DNA from: Apteryx mantelli
Lineage: Eukaryota; Chordata; Aves; Apterygiformes; Apterygidae
Direction: 5' to 3'
Length of the DNA: 64,000 nucleotides
Assembly (NCBI RefSeq): GCF_036417845.1
Contig: NC_090015.1
Span: 564,781 to 628,780 of the forward strand
The translations under genes and the position numbers were made by a program. The notes beneath the pieces are model-generated. The model was not told the DNA's origin. It ran no database searches and saw nothing but the letters and a program-made list of their open reading frames with translations. Position 1 is the first letter of the stretch. Every line of letters starts with the position of its first letter. Of the stretch, positions 20,785-30,553 are shown piece after piece.

Positions 20785-22258
20785 TCCCCGAACCCCTCCT
20801 GGAGGGTCCCCAAACCCTCCTGGGGGTCCCCAAGCTCCTCCTGGGGGTCCCCAAACCCTCCTGGGGGTCCCCAAATCCTCCTGGGAGTCCCCAAATCCTC
20901 CTGGGGGTCCCCAAACCCTCTTGGGGGTCCTCAAGCCCCTCTTGGGGGTCCCCAAATCCTACTGCGTGTCCCCAAGCCCCCCCGGGTGTCCTCAATCCCT
21001 CCTGGGGTCCCCAAACCCTCCTTGGTGTCCCCAAACCCTCCTGGGGGTCCCCAAATCTTCCTGGGGGTCCCCAAACCCTCCTGGGGGTCCTCAAACCCTC
21101 TTGGGGGTCCTCAAACCCCTCCTTGGTGTCCCCGAATCCACCTGGGTGTCCCCAAACCCTCCTGAGAGTCCCCAAATCCTCCTGGGAGTCCCCAAGCTCC
21201 TCCTGGGTGTCCTCAAATTCCTCCTGGGTGTCCCCAAACCCTCCTTGGTGTCCCCAAACTCCTCCTGGGGGTCCCCAAATCCACTTGGGTGTCCCCAAAC
21301 CCCTCCTGGTCCTGGGTGTCCTCAAACCCTCCTTGGTGTCCTCAATCCCTCCTGGGGGTCCCCAAATCCTCCTGGGGGTCCCCAAATCCACCCAGCTGTC
21401 CCCAAACCCTCCTGGGGGTCCTCAAATCCTCCTAGGTGTCCCCAGATCCCTCCTTGGTGTCCTCAAACTCCTCCTGGGGTCCCCATTTCCACCTGGGGGT
21501 CCCCAAATCCACTTGGGTGTCCCCAAACCCCTCCTCGTCCTGGGCGTCCCCAAACCCTCCTTGATGTCCCCAAATCCTCCTGGGGTCCCCAAATCTTCCT
21601 GTGTGTCCTCAAACCCTCCTGGGGGTCCCCAAATCCTCCTAGGTGTCCCCAAACCTCTCCTTGGTGTCCCCAAACTCCTCCTGGGTGTCCCCAAATCCTC
21701 CTTGGTGTCCCCAAACCATCCTGGGGGTCCCCAAATCCACTTGGGTGTCCCCAAACCCTCCTTGGTGTCCCCAAATCCTCCTGGGGTCCCCAAATCTTCC
21801 TGTGTGTCCTCAAACCCTCCTGGGGGTCCCCAAATCCTCCTAGGTGTCCTCAAACCCTCCTTGGTGTCCCCAAGCTCCTCCTGGGTGTCCCTAAATCCTC
21901 CCGGGGGTCCCCAAACCCTCCTTGGTGTCCCCAAGCCCCTCCTGGGTGTCCCCAAATCCCTCCTGGGTGTCCCCAAGCCCCCCCAGGTGTCCCCAAACCC
22001 TCCTTGGTGTCCCCAAACCTCTCCTGGAGGTCCCCAAACCCTCCTTGGTGTCCCCAAACCCCTCCTGGGTGTCCCCAAGACCCTCCTGGGCGTCCCAGTG
22101 CTCCCAGGTGTCCCCAAAACCTCCTTGGTGTCCCCAAACCCTCCTTGGTGTCCCCAAACCCTCCTAGGTGTCCCCAAACCCCTCCTTGGTGTCCCCAAAC
22201 CCTCCTTGGTGTCCCCAAGCCCCTCCTGGGCGTCCCAGTGCTCCCAGTACCTCCCAGT
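20785..22258. repeat. 20-bp minisatellite between the two zinc-finger genes
   Basis: About 70 copies of a 20-base unit (GTCCCCAAACCCTCCTGGGG with TTGGTG variants), ending in CCCAGTGCTCCCAG units. It contains no stops in some frames on either strand, so 250-460-residue reading frames arise by chance. No gene is seen. Confidence 0.93.
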
Positions 22259-22304
22259 GACGCCCGCAGGGAGCCGCGGGGGCGACGAGCAGCTTTAACC
22301 ACTA

Positions 22305-22310
22305 TTTATT
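22305..22310 (-). terminator. Minus-strand AATAAA, possible poly(A) signal of the second zinc-finger gene
   Basis: AATAAATA on the minus strand is the first such signal found downstream of the stop at 24008. If used, the 3' UTR would be about 1.7 kb and include the repeats at 22560-23900. The GC-rich, non-repetitive stretch 22320-22560 beside it contains one copy of the dispersed motif (about 22372) and no recognisable exon. Confidence 0.45.
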
Positions 22311-22559
22311 GACGGACTCGGGTGGGGGAGGAGACCCGGCCCCCCCCCTCCCCCCCCCCACCCGTGGAGGGACCCAGGCGTCCGGGGCGGCCGCGGCTCC
22401 GTGTCGGACGCCGGCTGGGAACCCGCCCGGCTCCGGGCAGCTCCGGCGTCGGGGGCCGCGGGGACAGCGGGGGACGGGGACGGGGACGGGGACGACCCAG
22501 CCCGGCCCCCCCGGTCGCCCCCGAAACGCTCCGCGATCGGGGGGAGAGAGGCGGTGGGT

Positions 22560-23900
22560 CATGGGGAGTCGGGATGGGGACGCGGAGGTGGGGTGGGGAC
22601 ATGGAATTGGGATGGGGACACGGAGTCGGGATGGGGACAAGACGTAGGGGTGGAGACATGGAGTCAGGATGGGGACACGGAGATGGGATGGGGACAAGAC
22701 GTAGGGATGGAGACACGGAGGCAAGGTAGGGATGTGGAGATGGGATGGGGAGCACAACGTCAGGATGGGGACACGGAGTCGGGATGGAGACACAACGTCG
22801 GGATGGGGACACAGAGTTGGGATGGGGACACGGAGGTGGGATGGGGACACGGAGATGGGATGGGGACACAACGTCGGGATGGGGACACGGAGTCAAGGTA
22901 GGGACACGGAGTCAAGGTAGGGACGTGGAGATGGGATGGGGACGTGAAGTCGGGATGGGAACACGGAGATGGGATGGGGACACGGAGTCAAGGTAGGGAT
23001 GCGGAGATGGGATGGGGACATGGAGTCGGGATGAGGACGTGGAGATTGGACGGGGACATGGGACCAGGATGGGGTGATGTGGAGCCGGGACATGATGATG
23101 GAGATGGGATGGGGGACATGGAGCTGGGGCAGGATGATGGGACAGGATGGGGGACTTAGAGCCAAGATGGGGCTCATGGATGATGGGACAGGATGATGGG
23201 ACCAGTTTGATGGGACCAGTATGGAGAACTTAGAGGCCCAGCTAAGGTGACATGGAGCCGGGGCGAGATCATGGAGACGGGATGGGGGACACGGACCTGG
23301 GATGGAGGACACGGAGCCGGGGCAGGATGATGGACCTGGGAAGGAGGACATGGACCTGGGATGGGGGACATGGAACTGGGGCAGGATGGTGGGACCAGGA
23401 AGGACCAGGATGGGGAACTTAGAGCCCAGACGAGGTGACACGGAGCCGGGGCGAGATCATGGAGACGGGATGGGGGACATGGGCCTGGGATGGAGGACAC
23501 GGAGCCGGGACAGGATGATGGGACAGGATGATGGGACCAGGGTGGAGAACTTAGAGCCCAGCTAAGGTGACACGGAGCCGGGGCGAGATCATGGAGACGG
23601 GATGGGGGACACGGACCTGGGATGGAGGACACGGAGCCGGGGCAGGATGATGGGACAGGGTGGGGGACTTAGAGCCAGGATGGGGGTCATGTATGATGGG
23701 ACAGGATGGTGGGACCAGGATGATGGGACCAGTACGGAGAACTTAGAGGCCAGCCGAGGTGACACGGAGCCGGGGCGAGATCATGGAGACAGGATGGGGG
23801 ACACGGACCTGGGATGGAGGACACGGAGCCGGGGCAGGATGACGGGACAGGGTGGTGGGACCAGTTTGCTGGGACCAGTACGGAGAGCTTAGAGGCGCAG
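22560..23900. repeat. Two adjoining minisatellites downstream of the second zinc-finger gene
   Basis: 22560-23060 has about 20-base units (GGATGGGGACACGGAGTCGG). 23060-23900 has units of about 155 bases built from GGGGGACACGGACCTGGGAT, GGAGCCGGGGCAGGATGATG and GAGAACTTAGAGCC, repeated about five times. No gene is seen; it may lie in a long 3' UTR. Confidence 0.88.
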
Positions 23901-24007
23901 CCGAGGCGACGCGGAGGCAGCGCGGGACGCCAGGGCCGGAAGAGCAGCTCGCGGAGCCCGGGAAGGGGCACCGGCCGCCGGGACGGGAGCCGCGGGACGC
24001 CGTCGTC

Positions 24008-27000
24008 TCAAGGCAGGTGGGTGCGCTGGTGCTTGCTGAAGGCCGAGCTCCAGCCGAAGGTCTTGCCGCACTGGGCGCAGCGGTAGGGCCGCTCGCCGGT
24101 GTGCACGTGCCGGTGCTCCAGGAGGTTGGCGCTCTGGCGGAAGCTCTTGCCGCAGTCGGCGCAGCGGTAGGGCCGCTCGCCGGTGTGCACGCGCCGGTGC
24201 TTGGCCAGGTGGGAGTTCTGGCAGAAGCTCTTGCCGCACTGGGCGCAGGTGTAGGGCCGCTCGCCGGTGTGGACGCGCTGGTGCTGCAGCAGGTTGGAGC
24301 TCTGGCGGAAGCCCTTGCCGCACTCGGTGCAGCGGTAGGGCCGCTCGCCCGTGTGCGTCAGCCGGTGCTTGGCCAGGTAGGCGCCCAGGGCGAAGGCCTT
24401 GCCGCAGAGCGGGCAGAGGTGGCGGCGGGCGCCGGCGCCGTGCGTGCGCCGGTGCTCGGCCAGGTTGGAGCTCTGGCTGAAGATCTTGCCGCACTCGGGG
24501 CAGGCGAAGGGCTTCTCGCCCGTGTGCGTCACCCGGTGCCGCAGCAGCTTGGAGCTCTGCCCGAAGGCCTTGCCGCACTCGCCGCAGGCGTACGGCTTGG
24601 CGGCGGCGGCGGCGGCGGCGTCGGGCCGGCGGCGGCAGGCGGGCAGGTGACGCTCCAGGCGGCAGCGGCCCCGGAAGGCGCCGCCGCAGCCGGGGCAGCC
24701 GGCGGGACGCTGGTGGCGGCGCAGGGCGGCGCGGCGCGCGTAGGCTTTGCCGCAGCCCTCGCAGCGGTGCGAGGCCGGGCAGCAGCGGCGCCGGTGCCGG
24801 GACAGCTGGGCGCTGCCCTCGAAGCGGCGGGCGCAGCGCGGGCAGGAGAAGGCGCCCGCGTGGGCCTGCCGGTGCAGCAGCAGCGTGCCGCGGTGCCGGA
24901 AGGCCTGGCCGCACTCCTCGCAGCGGTGCGGGCGCTCCACGCCGTCGCCACCGCCGGTGCGCGGCTGGTTGCGACCGTCGTGTTGGTTGCAACCATCATG
25001 GTGTTGGTTGCAACCATCGTGGTGTTGCGTGCAACCATCATGGTGTTGCTTGCAACCATCGTGGAGTTGGTTGCCACCATCATGGTGTTGCTTGCAACCA
25101 TCATGGTGTTGCTTGCAACCATCGTGGTGTTGGTTGCAACCATCATGGAGTTGGTTGCAACCATCATGGTGTTGCTTGCAACCATCGTGGTGTTGGTTGC
25201 AACCATCATGCAGTTGGCTGCAACCATCATGGAGTTGGTTGCCACTGTCATGGAGTTGGTTGCAGCCATCGTGTTGTTGGTCGCCGCCATCCCCACCATG
25301 GTGCCGTTGGTCGCGTGGACGCTCCACCGCATCACCGCCACCATCGCGGTGTCGGTTGCCCCCGTCTCCGCGGCGGCGGCGCTGGCTGCCCCCGTCGCGG
25401 CGCTGCCCCCCGCCGTGGGTGCGGCGGTGCTTGGCCAGGTCGGAGCTGACGGCGAAGCGGCGGCCGCAGTCGGCGCAGGCGTAGGGCCGCTCGCCCGTGT
25501 GCGTGCGCCGGTGGGCGGCCAGCGTGGAGCGGCGGGCGAAGCGCTTGCCGCAGTCGCCGCAGGCGTGGGGCCGCTCGCCCGTGTGCGTGCGCCGGTGGTG
25601 GGCCAGCGTGGAGCGCTGGGTGAAGCGGGCGCCGCAGTCGCCGCAGCCGAAGGGCCGCTCGCCCGTGTGCGTCCGCCGGTGCTCGGCCAGCGTGGCGCCG
25701 CGCCGGAAGCGCTTGCCGCACTCGGCGCACGCGTGGGGCCGCTCGCCCCCCGCGCCCCGGGCCTGGCCGCACCCGCCGCACCGCCGGCCCTCCGCCTCCT
25801 CCGCCTCCTCCTCCTCGGCCTCGGCCTCGGCAAGGTCCTCCTCGAAAAGGTCCTCCTCGAAAAGGTCCTCCTCGCCGCGTTCTTCCTCGCCGCGTTCTTC
25901 CTCGCCGCGTTCTTCCTCGCCACGTTCTTCCTCGCCACGTTCCTCCTCCTCACCAGGTTCTTCTTCTTCATGTTCTCCCTTACCATGTTCTTCCTCATCA
26001 TGTTCTTCCCCTCCATGTTCTTCTTCTCCATGTTCTTCCTCACCATGTTCTTCCTCACCATGTTCTTCCTCTCCATGTTCTTCCTCATCATGTTCTTCCC
26101 CTCCATGTTCTTCTTCTCCATGTTCTTCTTCTCCATGTTCTTCCTCACCATGTTCTTCCTCACCATGTTCTTCTTCTCCATGTTCTTCCTCACCATGTTC
26201 TTCTTCTCCATGTTCTTCTTCTCCACGTTCTTCCTCATCATATTCTTCTCCATGTTCTTCTTCTCCATGTTCTTTCTCACCATGTTCTTCCTCTCCATGT
26301 TCTTCTTCTCCACGTTCTTCCTCATCATATTCTTCTCCATGTTCTTCTTCTCCATGTTCTTCCTCACCATGTTCTTCCTCTCCATGTTCTTCCTCTCCAT
26401 GTTCTTCCTCATCATATTCTTCTCCATGTTCTTCTTCTCCATGTTCTTCCTCATCGGGTTCTTCTTCTCCATGTTCTCCCACACCATGTTCTCCCTCACC
26501 ACGCTCTTCCTCCTCCTCCTCCTCATCACATTCCTCCTCCTCCTCCTCTTCCTCCTCGCCTGCAAGACACGCAGCTGGCGTCAGGCCGGGGTGACCGGCC
26601 ACCAACCGCCGACCCCTCCGGCGCCTCGGTTTCCCCACTCACCCTGGAGGCACAGCTCCGTCCAGGTGGCGGCGGTGGCCGCCAGCGGCAGGTACCTGCG
26701 GGTGTCACCGGTGGTCGGGGGGGACACGTCGGCGCCCCGGGGGGCGGTGGGGTGTCCCCCGGGGATGTCCCCGATGTCCGGGGTGGCCTCGGGGTGAGGG
26801 AGACCCCCAGGGTGTGGGGACACCGGTCTCATGGACCGTCCCCATGTCCCTGTCCCCATGTCCCCATCCCCGTGTCCCCATCCCATCCCCGTGTCCCCGT
26901 CCCTTGTGTCCATCGCCTTGCCCCCATCTCATCCCCGTGTCCCTACACCCCATGTCCCCCTCCCCTTGTCCCCGTCCCCATGTCTCCATCTCATCCCCAT

Positions 27001-29010
27001 GTCCCCGTGTCCCCATCTTGTCCCCATGCTCCATGTCCCCATGTCTCCGTCCCCATGTCCCCATCTCATCCCCGTGTCCCTGTCCCCGCGTCCATCCCCA
27101 TGTCCCTGCACCCCACGTCCCCATACCCGTGTCCCCGTGTCCCCATCTTGTCCCCAGGCTCCATGTCTCCATCCCCATGTCCCTGTCCCCATGTCCATCC
27201 CCATGTCCCCATCCCTGTGTCCCCATCCCCATGTCCCCGTCCCCATGTCCCTGTCCCCATGTCCATCCCCATGTCCCCGTCCCCGTGTCCCCATCCCCAT
27301 GTCCCCATCTCGTCCCCATGCTCCATGTCCCCATCCCCGTGTCCCCGTTCCCATGTCCATCCCCATGTCCCTGCACCCCACGTCCCCATGTCCCCGTGTC
27401 CCCATCTTGTCCCCATGCTCCTTGTCCCCATCCCCGTGTCCCCATGTCCCCATGTCCCCGTGTCCCCATGTCCTTCTGCCCTACGTCCCCACCCCCATGT
27501 CCCCGTGTCCCCATCTTGTCCCCATGTCCCTGTCCCCATGTCCATCCCCGTGTCCCCATGTCCCCCCCCGTCCCCCCATGTCCCCCCGCGTCCCCGTCCC
27601 CACCTGGCGGCCCCGGGGTCCCCCAGCGGGAAGGGCCCGTCGCTGTCGCCGTCCGCCAGGAAGTCGGGGAGCGCCGGCGCCTCGGCCTGCGGGGTCACGG
27701 GGTCACCGGGGGTCACGGGGGTCACGGGGGTCACGGGGGTCACCGGGGTCGGGGGTCACCGGGGTCGGGGGGTCGCGGGGGTGGAGACGACGCGCGTCCG
27801 CGCAACGCGACACGTCTGCGCCCGCGACGTGCGGCCGCACGGGGGCCCCCGCGCACGCGACACCCCCGCGGCACACGGCCGCACACGCCTGCACACGGAT
27901 GCGCACACGCCTGCACATGGACATGCACACGCCTGCACACGGGTGCACACGCCTGCGGATGCATGTGTGCACATGCATGCACACCAGCACATGCCTGCAC
28001 ACACGCGCACACCTGCACACGCCTGCACACAGCCACACGTGCTGTGCATACCGCTGCGCACACGTGTGCACACGCGTGCAGACAGCCGCACACGCATGCA
28101 CACAGCTGCATGCACATGTGCACGCACATGCAGAGCCACGCACATGCGTGCAAAGAGCCACTCACGCGTGCACACACACGTGCACACACGCATGCACTCG
28201 GCTGCTTGAACATGCACACGGCTGCACACGCACGCACAGAGCCACACACGCATGCAGAGCCACGCACACTCACACGCACACAGCCGCTCATGCCTGCACA
28301 CAGCTGCACACGCATGCACACATGTGCGCACACACACACAGCGACAGAAACACGCAGGTGAAGAGCCACTCACGCATGCACACAGCCGCTCATGCACGCA
28401 ACAGCACACACGTGTACGCAGCCACACGCACGCAGCCAAAGAGCCACACAGACGTGCACACAGCTGCTTGTGCGTGCAGACGGCCACACACGCATGCAGA
28501 CAGCTGCACACGTGTGCACACACACACGCACAGACAGAAACACGCATGCAAAGAGCCACTCACGCATGCACACACGGATGCACGCAGCAGCACGCGCATG
28601 CACACAGCCACGCACGCGTGCACGCATGCATGCAGACACGCATGCACACAGCTGCTTGTGCATGCACGCAGCTGCTCGCACACGCACGCACACGCATGCA
28701 CATGCACGCACACGCATGCACACAGCTGCTCATGCATGCACGCAGCTGCTCGCACACGCACACACACGCATGCACATGCACGCACACGCATGCACACAGC
28801 TGCTCGCACACGCACGCACACGCATGCACACAGCTGCTCGTGCATGCACGCAGCTGCGCACGCGTGTGCACGCACACACACAGAGACAGAAACACGCATG
28901 CAAAGAGCCACTCGCGCATGCACACAGCCGCTCGCACACGCACGCACACGCGTGTGCCCCCGCTCCGCTCCCGCCCCTCCCGCCGCCGCCGCCGCCCCGC
29001 TCACCGCCAT
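24008..29010 (-). CDS. C2H2 zinc-finger protein with acidic and HDGC repeat regions, four coding exons
   Basis: Probable nuclear DNA-binding protein. Exons 29005-29010 (ATGGCG), 27604-27686, 26643-26695 and 24008-26559 join in perfect phase to give [15 protein letters not shown], then [15 protein letters not shown], then a long acidic tract. That tract is a 15-base in-frame repeat (EEHGE units). Four fingers follow ([20 protein letters not shown] onwards), then a 21-base in-frame repeat encoding about 16 units of [14 protein letters not shown]. Then come four fingers of degenerate or C2HC type (ending HRRRC and HLPAC) and seven canonical fingers ending at KHQRTHLP. About 15 fingers in all. 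The N-terminal exons match no domain I know, and no KRAB is seen. The frame is open throughout in spite of the two minisatellites. Orthology unknown. Confidence 0.85.
24962..25315 (-). repeat. 21-bp coding minisatellite (HDGC repeat)
   Basis: About 16 units of 21 bases (GTTGCAACCATCATGGTGTT type on the plus strand) encode seven-residue units, mostly xQxHDGC on the minus strand. Each unit has one Cys and one or two His, so a long metal-binding-like array between two finger blocks is possible; no such domain is known to me. Confidence 0.85.
25860..26555 (-). repeat. 15-bp coding minisatellite (acidic EEHGE repeat)
   Basis: Roughly 40 units of 15 bases (TTCTTCTCCATGTTC type on the plus strand) encode [15 protein letters not shown] on the minus strand. 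The plus strand is pyrimidine-rich, so the mRNA is purine-rich. Long plus-strand frames ([11 protein letters not shown]) are shadows. Confidence 0.88.
26825..27600 (-). repeat. Minisatellite in intron 2 of the second zinc-finger gene
   Basis: Units of 6-14 bases of the type CCCCATGTCCCCGTGTCC, with longer-range doublings marked by CACCCCACGTCCCCAT and CATCTTGTCCCCATGCTCC. It fills most of the intron between 27604 and 26695. Confidence 0.9.
27870..28950 (-). repeat. Alternating purine-pyrimidine CACACGCATG repeat in intron 1
   Basis: More than 1 kb of CACACGCATGCACACAGC-type sequence with strict runs of alternating purine and pyrimidine. Longer periods are marked by AGACAGAAACACGCATGCAA and GAGCCACTCACGCATG at about 28335, 28530 and 28880. 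It sits just inside the gene, 50 bases to 1.1 kb from exon 1. Z-DNA formation is plausible but inferred. Confidence 0.88.
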
Positions 29011-29150
29011 GGTGCCGGGCCCGCGGGGTCGGGGGTCGGGGGGGGGGTCGGGGTGGGGGGGGGCCCCTCGGCGGCGCCGGCCCCGGGGGCTGCTGGGAGG
29101 CCGCCCCTCCCCCCGCCCCGCGTCACGCGTGGCGTCGGCGTGTGGCGTCA
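29011..29150. promoter_or_regulatory. CpG-rich 5' flank of the second zinc-finger gene
   Basis: Stretch directly upstream of the ATG at 29010 with G-runs, CpG-rich blocks and no TATA box. It lies between the minus-strand zinc-finger gene and the plus-strand TBRG1-like gene, so a shared promoter is possible. This is an inference from the head-to-head arrangement. Confidence 0.4.
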
Positions 29151-29159
29151 CCGGTGCCC

Positions 29160-29495
29160 AGCCCCCGCCCGGACGCCTGGGCCCCTTCCAACCCGGACGC
29201 CTGGGCCCCTTCCCACCCGGACGCCTGGGCCCCCCCCCTGCTCGGACGCCTGGGCCCCTTCCCACCCGGACGCCTGGGCCCCCCCTGCCCGGACGCCTGG
29301 GCCCCCCAGTGCCCGGACGCCTGGGCCCCTTCCCCCCCCGGACGCCTGGGCCCCTTCCAACCCGGACGCCTGGGCCCCCCCCTGCCCGGACGCCCCCCCC
29401 TCAGTGGGGGTGGGGCAAGGCCTTGCCCAGCCTCGGGGTCACGTGAGGTCACCGGTGGGGGAGGGGAGGGCGCCCGGACGCCTGGGCCCTCCCAC
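29160..29495. repeat. Array of the dispersed motif, about ten copies
   Basis: CCGGACGCCTGGGCCC repeats every 25-35 bases with C-rich or CTTCCAAC spacers, in the plus orientation (the sense of the downstream TBRG1-like gene). Another copy is at about 29728-29743, just before a good donor (GGCGG then gtgagtt at about 29755). Confidence 0.88.
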
Positions 29496-29989
29496 TGCCT
29501 TCCCCCTCCCCTCCCCTCCCCCCCCCCACCCCGGTCATTTTGGGTTCAATCCTCCTCATTTCTGTTAACTTTTGGGGCGCTTCCCCCCCCCCCCCGCCCA
29601 TCAGTGACACGAGCGTGTCCGGCCTCGGCGCCCCCCCCCGCAGTGACCCCCCCCCCCTCCCGCCTCCTTCATCCTCCTCTTCCTCTTCCTGCCCCCCCCC
29701 CCCAAAACCCTCCCTTCCTCTTCCTCCCGGACGCCTGGGCCCCGGCGGCGGCGGGTGAGTTGGGGCCCCCGGGGGGGGGCGGTTTGGGGCGGGGGGGGGG
29801 GGGAGTTTAGTGCAATTGCTGCAGTTTCGCGTTAAAACCGGGGCGGCGGGAAGCGGCCGGCGGCGACGCGAACGCTGCAAAAAAAAAAAACCCAAAACGC
29901 GCAGAAACGGCGGCGGCGGCGGCGGGTTGAAGCGATTCGCGGCGTCTCGGGGCCGCGCGGGGGGTTTTGCTGCAGGCGGTCGCTGAGCT

Positions 29990-30445
29990 GCGATTAAAAC
30001 GGGCTGCAATTAGTATTGCCGCGATTCAACTCGCAGCGATTAATTTTGCCGCGATTCAGGACGATGGCGGATAATTTTGCTGCAATTAAACTAGCAGCAA
30101 ATAATTCTATTGCAATTAAGAACGGCGGCGAGTAATATCGCTGCAATTAAACTATTGGCGATTAATTTTTCACTGCGATTCAGGATGACAGCGAATAATT
30201 TTGCCGCGATTAAACCAGCGGCGATAAAATTTTGCCGCGATTCAGGACGGTGGCGAATAATTTTGCCGCGATTAAATTAGCGGCGAATAATTCTATTGAA
30301 ATTAAGAGCAGCGGCGATTAATATTGCTGCAATTAAGAATGGGGGGGGGCGAATAATTTTGTTGCAATTAAACTAGCGGCAATTCATTTTGCTGTGATTA
30401 AACTAGCGGCGATTGGTTTCGCTGCAATTCGGGACAGTGGTGAAT
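29990..30445. repeat. AT-rich degenerate tandem repeat before the TBRG1-like gene
   Basis: About 14 diverged units of 30-35 bases built on GCGAATAATTTTGCCGCGAT followed by TAAACTAGCG or TCAGGACGG. It is strikingly AT-rich for this window and lies in the probable 5' intron of the TBRG1-like gene. Confidence 0.85.
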
Positions 30446-30553
30446 AATTTGGCCGCCAGTGAAATTCGGGGCAGCTCGATTTGTTGCTTTATTTATTTAT
30501 TTATTTATTTAGGGTTTTTTTTGCGGCCAGGGAGGCTTCGGGGCGGCGGGAGG

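Noticed and set aside
10793-22298. Three giant plus-strand reading frames of about 3,000-3,400 codons
   Set aside because: They are produced by the stop-free 41-bp array, exist in all three frames at once and match no family. The real gene is on the minus strand on both sides of the array.
22320-22560. Possible minus-strand exon near the AATAAA at 22305
   Set aside because: The Arg/Pro-rich translation matches nothing I know and lacks clear splice sites; it may simply be 3' UTR.
25480-26600. Plus-strand Phe/Met-rich and Ser/Pro-rich frames opposite the second zinc-finger gene
   Set aside because: They are reverse-strand readings of the acidic EEHGE repeat and finger exon; the minus frame has zinc-finger homology and correct splice phases.
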